This document shows, piece by piece, positions 8,669-11,824 of a DNA stretch of 11,824 nucleotides (position 1 is its first letter; each line of letters begins with the position of its first letter). This DNA comes from an uncultured Veillonella sp. (GTDB taxonomy: Bacteria; Bacillota; Negativicutes; Veillonellales; Veillonellaceae). The translations under genes were made by a program, and so were the position numbers. The stretch is from contig CAKPXN010000037.1 in assembly GCA_934202095.1 (NCBI GenBank), forward strand, positions 1 through 11,824, written 5' to 3'. A model generated the notes under the pieces. The model did not search any database. It saw nothing but the letters and a program-made list of their open reading frames with translations, and had not been told where the DNA came from.

Positions 8669-9673
8669 TTATTTCCCTGTTTGCGAAATACCGAGATGAT
8701 CATAAGCCAATTTGGTAGCCACACGTCCCCGCGGTGTTCTACCTAAAAATCCCAATTGCATCAAATATGGTTCATACACATCTTCGATGGTATCTCTCTC
8801 TTCACTGACAGCAGCCGCTATTGTTTCTATCCCCACCGGACCACCGTCATAATTCTCAATAATACACTTCAACACGCGTCTATCAATGCGATCAAGTCCC
8901 ATCTTATCCACATGTAGACGTTTTAGCGCCTCATCTGCAATATCCGCAGTAATAACGCCATCCCCCACAACTTGTGCAAAATCGCGAACCCGTTTCAACA
9001 AACGATTCGCAATACGCGGTGTGCCTCTCGAGCGACGAGCTATTTCACTAGCACCAGCCTGCTCAATACCGATATTCAAAATATCCGCTGCACGAGTTAC
9101 GATAAATTCTAACTCTTCTTGTTTGTAATATTCCAAGCGACTTACAATGCCAAAGCGATCACGCAATGGAGCAGCCAATGCACCTGCCCGCGTCGTCGCA
9201 CCAACCAAGGTAAATTTCGGCAAATCAATACGGACAGAACGAGCACTTGGTCCCTTACCAATGATAATATCTAAGGCATAATCCTCCATGGCAGAGTACA
9301 ATACCTCTTCTACACTGCGTGACAGGCGATGAATCTCGTCAATAAACAATACATCATGTTCATCAAGATTCGTCAAAATAGCAGCTAAATCGCCGGCCTT
9401 TTCTATAGCAGGACCTGATGTTATACGAAAATTAACACCCAGTTCATTAGCAATAATGCCAGCTAATGTGGTCTTACCTAGCCCTGGAGGACCATATAAC
9501 AGAACATGATCTAAGGCTTCACCACGCTGTTTAGTAGCTTGAATATAAATATTCAGGTTATCCTTAGCCTCACGTTGGCCAATATACTCATTAAAATACT
9601 TAGGTCGCAGACTATATTGCCACATGTCCTCTTCCCGATCACCGCCGCCTACGAGGCGTACTTCTTCGTTCAT
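8669..9673 (-). CDS. ruvB: Holliday junction branch-migration ATPase RuvB
   Basis: RuvB is the hexameric AAA+ motor that, loaded by RuvA, drives branch migration of Holliday junctions during recombination and fork repair. The 334-residue protein has the usual length and all motifs: Walker [10 protein letters not shown] at 61-69, Walker [10 protein letters not shown] at 109-117, sensor 1 VGATTRAG at 157-164, the arginine-finger segment RDRFG at 171-175, sensor 2 [11 protein letters not shown] at 216-226, and a C-terminal winged-helix domain with [10 protein letters not shown] and [16 protein letters not shown] lies upstream of the ATG at 9673. It follows the ruvA stop by 2 bp and precedes the SpoIID-like gene by one base. 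Confidence 0.99.
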   Translation of the reverse strand: MNEEVRLVGGGDREEDMWQYSLRPKYFNEYIGQREAKDNLNIYIQATKQRGEALDHVLLYGPPGLGKTTLAGIIANELGVNFRITSGPAIEKAGDLAAILTNLDEHDVLFIDEIHRLSRSVEEVLYSAMEDYALDIIIGKGPSARSVRIDLPKFTLVGATTRAGALAAPLRDRFGIVSRLEYYKQEELEFIVTRAADILNIGIEQAGASEIARRSRGTPRIANRLLKRVRDFAQVVGDGVITADIADEALKRLHVDKMGLDRIDRRVLKCIIENYDGGPVGIETIAAAVSEERDTIEDVYEPYLMQLGFLGRTPRGRVATKLAYDHLGISQTGK

Positions 9674-9675
9674 GG

Positions 9676-10284
9676 CTAACGTCCTTTCCCAAGTTCAACT
9701 AAACAAGCTTTTATCAAGGCAGATACATCTTTTGAACCATCGTTTAAGGATTCAACAAGGGTTTCTACATCCCTTTGAGCATATCCTAATGACACAAGCG
9801 CTTCAATAGCCTCACCACTTGGCCCGCTATGAGAAACACCGATAGGCTGAATTGCCGCAGGGGTTTCAACACTAATCTGTGTCATTTTAGCCAACTTATC
9901 TTTTAATTCTAAAACAAGACGCTCTGCCGATTTTTTCCCTATCCCCGGTAATTTGGTTAACTGTTGTACCTGTCCATTAATGACAGCCAATTTGAAAGCC
10001 TCTGGTGTCATGCCAGACAATATGCCTAAACCAACCTTTGGACCAATACCAGAAACAGAAATGAGCAAAATAAAAAGCTCATACTCGTCTTCTGTCCAAA
10101 ATCCGTACAACTGCATCACGTCTTCTCGGACATTGAGATAGGTAAACAATGTAGACTCTTGACCTTCTATTAATTGTTGTCGTGTCGTGGTTGGCACATA
10201 TACACGGTACCCTACACCATGTACATCTACATAACAAGACTCCTTGAATAGATGTGTTACAATGCCTCGTACATACCCTATCAT
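9676..10284 (-). CDS. ruvA: Holliday junction-binding protein RuvA
   Basis: RuvA binds four-way junctions as a tetramer and recruits RuvB. The 202-residue protein has the N-terminal OB-fold (MIGYVRGIV, then [14 protein letters not shown] at about 18-31), two helix-hairpin-helix motifs ([14 protein letters not shown] near 76-89 and [18 protein letters not shown] near 111-128), and a flexible linker. It ends in the small domain III ([21 protein letters not shown]) that contacts RuvB. Its ATG overlaps the ruvC stop as ATGA, indicating coupled translation. Confidence 0.98.
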   Translation of the reverse strand: MIGYVRGIVTHLFKESCYVDVHGVGYRVYVPTTTRQQLIEGQESTLFTYLNVREDVMQLYGFWTEDEYELFILLISVSGIGPKVGLGILSGMTPEAFKLAVINGQVQQLTKLPGIGKKSAERLVLELKDKLAKMTQISVETPAAIQPIGVSHSGPSGEAIEALVSLGYAQRDVETLVESLNDGSKDVSALIKACLVELGKGR

Positions 10285-10778
10285 TTAACTAACCTCATCA
10301 ATCTATCTTGGTGAGAACTATGCGCCGTACAGATAGCTACAGCCAATGCATCGGCCGTATCATCGGGCTTAATCTTCTCACGAATCCCCAAAATATTCAT
10401 GGTCATATAAATGACCTGATTTTTATCAGCTTTACCATAACCGGTAACAGCCTGTTTAATTTGTAACGGCGTGTATTCATATATAGGTATCCGCTGTTGC
10501 TCAGCAGCCAACAAAATGACTCCGCGAGCTTGACCTACCTTAATCGCCGTTGTTACATTCCGATTAAAAAAGAGTTCCTCTACGCCAAACTTGTCCGGTT
10601 TGTATTCCTCTAAAATATCGCTTAGGTCATTAAATAAAATTTCTAAACGCTGCGCATCTGTTAATTCCTTAGGGGTTGTAATAGCCCCATAGGCTACAGG
10701 CGTTAATTTACTTCCCTGTACGTCAATAATGCCATAGCCGCAAATTGCCGTACCAGGATCGATTCCTAAAATCCGCAC
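10281..10778 (-). CDS. ruvC: Crossover junction endodeoxyribonuclease RuvC
   Basis: RuvC is the dimeric, metal-dependent resolvase that nicks Holliday junctions symmetrically, working with RuvAB. The 165-residue protein has the RNase H-like fold motifs: RILGIDPGTAICGYGI (2-17) with catalytic Asp7, FGVEELFFNRN (64-74) with Glu67, and KPDDTADALAVAIC (137-150) with Asp140 and Asp143, matching the E. coli Asp-Glu-Asp-Asp set. The start is a GTG at 10778 with GAGGGGG close upstream; a nearby ATG at 10783 is out of frame. It is the first gene of the unit. B. subtilis and relatives lack RuvC and use RecU, so RuvC here fits Negativicutes or Clostridia. Confidence 0.97.
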   Translation of the reverse strand: MRILGIDPGTAICGYGIIDVQGSKLTPVAYGAITTPKELTDAQRLEILFNDLSDILEEYKPDKFGVEELFFNRNVTTAIKVGQARGVILLAAEQQRIPIYEYTPLQIKQAVTGYGKADKNQVIYMTMNILGIREKIKPDDTADALAVAICTAHSSHQDRLMRLVK

Positions 10779-10795
10779 TCCATCCCCCTCAGTTT

Positions 10796-10823
10796 AAAAA
10801 TGAGATAAGCCAACGCTTACCTC
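10796..10823 (-). terminator. Terminator-like hairpin (possible attenuator) in the ruvC leader
   Basis: On the minus strand, GAGGTAAGC (10815-10823) pairs with GCTTATCTC (10802-10810), nine pairs including one G-U, around a 4-nt loop. ATTTTT (10796-10801) follows. This has the form of an intrinsic terminator, yet it sits between the ruv promoter and ruvC, starting only about 20 nt into the predicted transcript. It could attenuate the operon or be a chance leader hairpin; no clear competing antiterminator stem was found by eye. The T tract is short. Confidence 0.5.
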
Positions 10824-10844
10824 GTAACACTCATAATCTATTTT

Positions 10845-10873
10845 ATTATAGCATATTAGAACATCGAAATTCA
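10845..10873 (-). promoter_or_regulatory. Probable promoter of the ruvC-secF operon
   Basis: On the minus strand there is a consensus -10 TATAAT (10845-10850) preceded by TGC (10851-10853), forming an extended -10 element. The hexamer 17 bp upstream, TGAATT (10868-10873), is a poor -35, which an extended -10 can offset. It lies after the yebC terminator and leaves a leader of about 60 nt before the GTG of ruvC. A quasi-palindrome (AATTCATGAAAT, 10868-10879) overlaps the -35. Confidence 0.7.
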
Positions 10874-10924
10874 TGAAATCACGATATTTTTCTACCTTTT
10901 TACATAATTAGACACGATAAGCAC

Positions 10925-10954
10925 AAAAAATGAGGAGTGCCACTAGAGCACTCC
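10925..10954 (-). terminator. Rho-independent terminator after yebC
   Basis: On the minus strand, nine bases after the yebC stop, GGAGTGC (10948-10954) pairs with GCACTCC (10934-10940) around a 7-nt loop, extendable by one G-U pair at the base. Six T residues (10925-10930) follow within a few bases. It separates yebC from the ruv promoter. Confidence 0.88.
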
Positions 10955-10963
10955 CTGTTTCTA

Positions 10964-11701
10964 TTATTCTTCTTCGTCGTCTGGCAAAATACCATTGTGA
11001 TATACATTTTGTACGTCATCAAGGTCATCCAAAACATCGAGCATTTTTTGCATTTTTACAGCGTCGTCACCAGATAATTCGATAGTTGTATCTGGAATCA
11101 TTGTAATCTTCGCCACTTCAGTTTCGATGCCCGCATCAGCCAATGCTTGTTCTACTGCATCAAAATCTTCTGGTGTTGTATAAATTTCAAATACATCATC
11201 TTCCGCTTTAAGATCTTCTGCACCCGCATCAAGAGCCAACAATGTCAATTCATCTTCATCGTGACCTTCTTTATCGATAACGAATACACCTTTAGATTTA
11301 AACATCCAGCCTACACAACCGCTTTCACCAAGATTGCCACCTTGTTTAGAGAATGCATGGCGCACATCGGCAGCCGCACGGTTACGATTATCCGTCATAA
11401 CCTCTACGGTAACGGCCACACCGGCAGGGCCATAACCTTCGTATACGATTTCTTCGTATGCGTTCATATCCGTAGCACCAACGCCCTTGTCGATAGCACG
11501 TTGAATATTATCCTTAGGAATATTGTTTTCCCGAGCTTTTTGCAACGCTAATTTCAAGCGCATATTACCTGTCGGATCTGCACCACCCATGCGTGCTGCT
11601 ACGGTAATTTCACGACCGATTTTCGTAGCTAACTTAGCCTTCAATGCATCGGTTTTACCTTTTTTATGTTTAATATTTGCCCATTTTGAATGTCCTGACA
11701 T
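10964..11701 (-). CDS. yebC: YebC/PmpR family protein
   Basis: This is a cytoplasmic protein of 245 residues, the normal family length. It begins with the family signature SGHSKWANIKHKKGKTDA (2-19), followed by TKIGREITVAARMGGADP (26-43), ALQKARENNIPKDNIQRAI near 52-70, and YEGYGPAGVAVTVEVMTDN (87-105); the C-terminal half is strongly acidic and ends DDEEE. Members have been described as DNA-binding transcriptional regulators (PmpR, YebC) and, for some, as factors acting in translation; the sequence does not decide which applies. The ATG at 11701 is preceded by AGGAGG, which overlaps the stop codon of the upstream gene, so it is expressed with that gene. Its position next to ruvC resembles E. 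coli, but here a terminator and promoter lie between them. Confidence 0.97.
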   Translation of the reverse strand: MSGHSKWANIKHKKGKTDALKAKLATKIGREITVAARMGGADPTGNMRLKLALQKARENNIPKDNIQRAIDKGVGATDMNAYEEIVYEGYGPAGVAVTVEVMTDNRNRAAADVRHAFSKQGGNLGESGCVGWMFKSKGVFVIDKEGHDEDELTLLALDAGAEDLKAEDDVFEIYTTPEDFDAVEQALADAGIETEVAKITMIPDTTIELSGDDAVKMQKMLDVLDDLDDVQNVYHNGILPDDEEE

Positions 11702-11710
11702 AGACGCCTC

Positions 11711-11824
<114 letters not shown>

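Noticed and set aside
8668..8724. Upstream start at 8724 for the SpoIID-like gene
   Set aside because: It would overlap the end of ruvB and place 19 extra residues before a normal MKKK signal peptide; the ATG at 8667 has a ribosome site.
10859..10872. LexA-type SOS box near the ruv promoter
   Set aside because: GAAC is present (10859-10862), but the second half-site is ATTC at six-base spacing rather than GTTC at four, so it does not fit the Firmicute consensus.

Overview
The window reads as a chromosomal housekeeping region from a low- to moderate-GC diderm Firmicute (Negativicutes), most like Veillonella. This is inferred from protein character and gene content: separate SecD and SecF, a RuvC resolvase, a SpoIID-like protein beside queuosine genes, and strong AGGAGG ribosome sites with TTG and GTG starts. 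No database search was possible. Every supported gene lies on the minus strand, so transcription runs from high to low coordinates.

From the right edge: the last 37 codons of an unidentified gene (11711-11824) run directly into yebC (10964-11701), which ends at a clear intrinsic terminator (10925-10954). An extended -10 promoter (about 10845-10873) and a leader with a terminator-like hairpin (10796-10823) follow. They precede a tightly packed run of ten genes: ruvC, ruvA, ruvB, a secreted SpoIID/LytB-type protein, queA, tgt, yajC, a 5-formyltetrahydrofolate cyclo-ligase, secD and secF, ending at a terminator at 1715-1750. The gaps are 4-bp overlaps to 15 bp, except for 78 bp between tgt and yajC, where a weak internal promoter is possible. 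The run joins Holliday-junction processing (RuvABC), queuosine modification of tRNA (QueA, Tgt), an envelope peptidoglycan enzyme, the Sec accessory complex (YajC-SecD-SecF) and a folate salvage enzyme.

Beyond the secF terminator is a single MFS transporter gene (454-1629) with its own promoter and a long AT-rich terminator hairpin (377-441). The last 376 bases hold no protein gene. They carry two strong tandem promoters with -35 TTGACG and A/T-rich upstream DNA, then a boxB-like hairpin and a boxA-like CTTTGAAAACT motif. This is the layout of an rRNA operon promoter and antitermination leader, and it predicts that a 16S rRNA gene starts just beyond position 1.

No phage, insertion sequence, CRISPR array or defence system is visible. 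The points that most merit a second look are the rrn-type control region with its repeated initially transcribed sequence, the possible attenuator before ruvC, the repeat-bearing SpoIID homologue, the cyclo-ligase gene inside the yajC-secDF unit, and a conservative Asp-to-Glu change at a proposed proton-path position in SecF.
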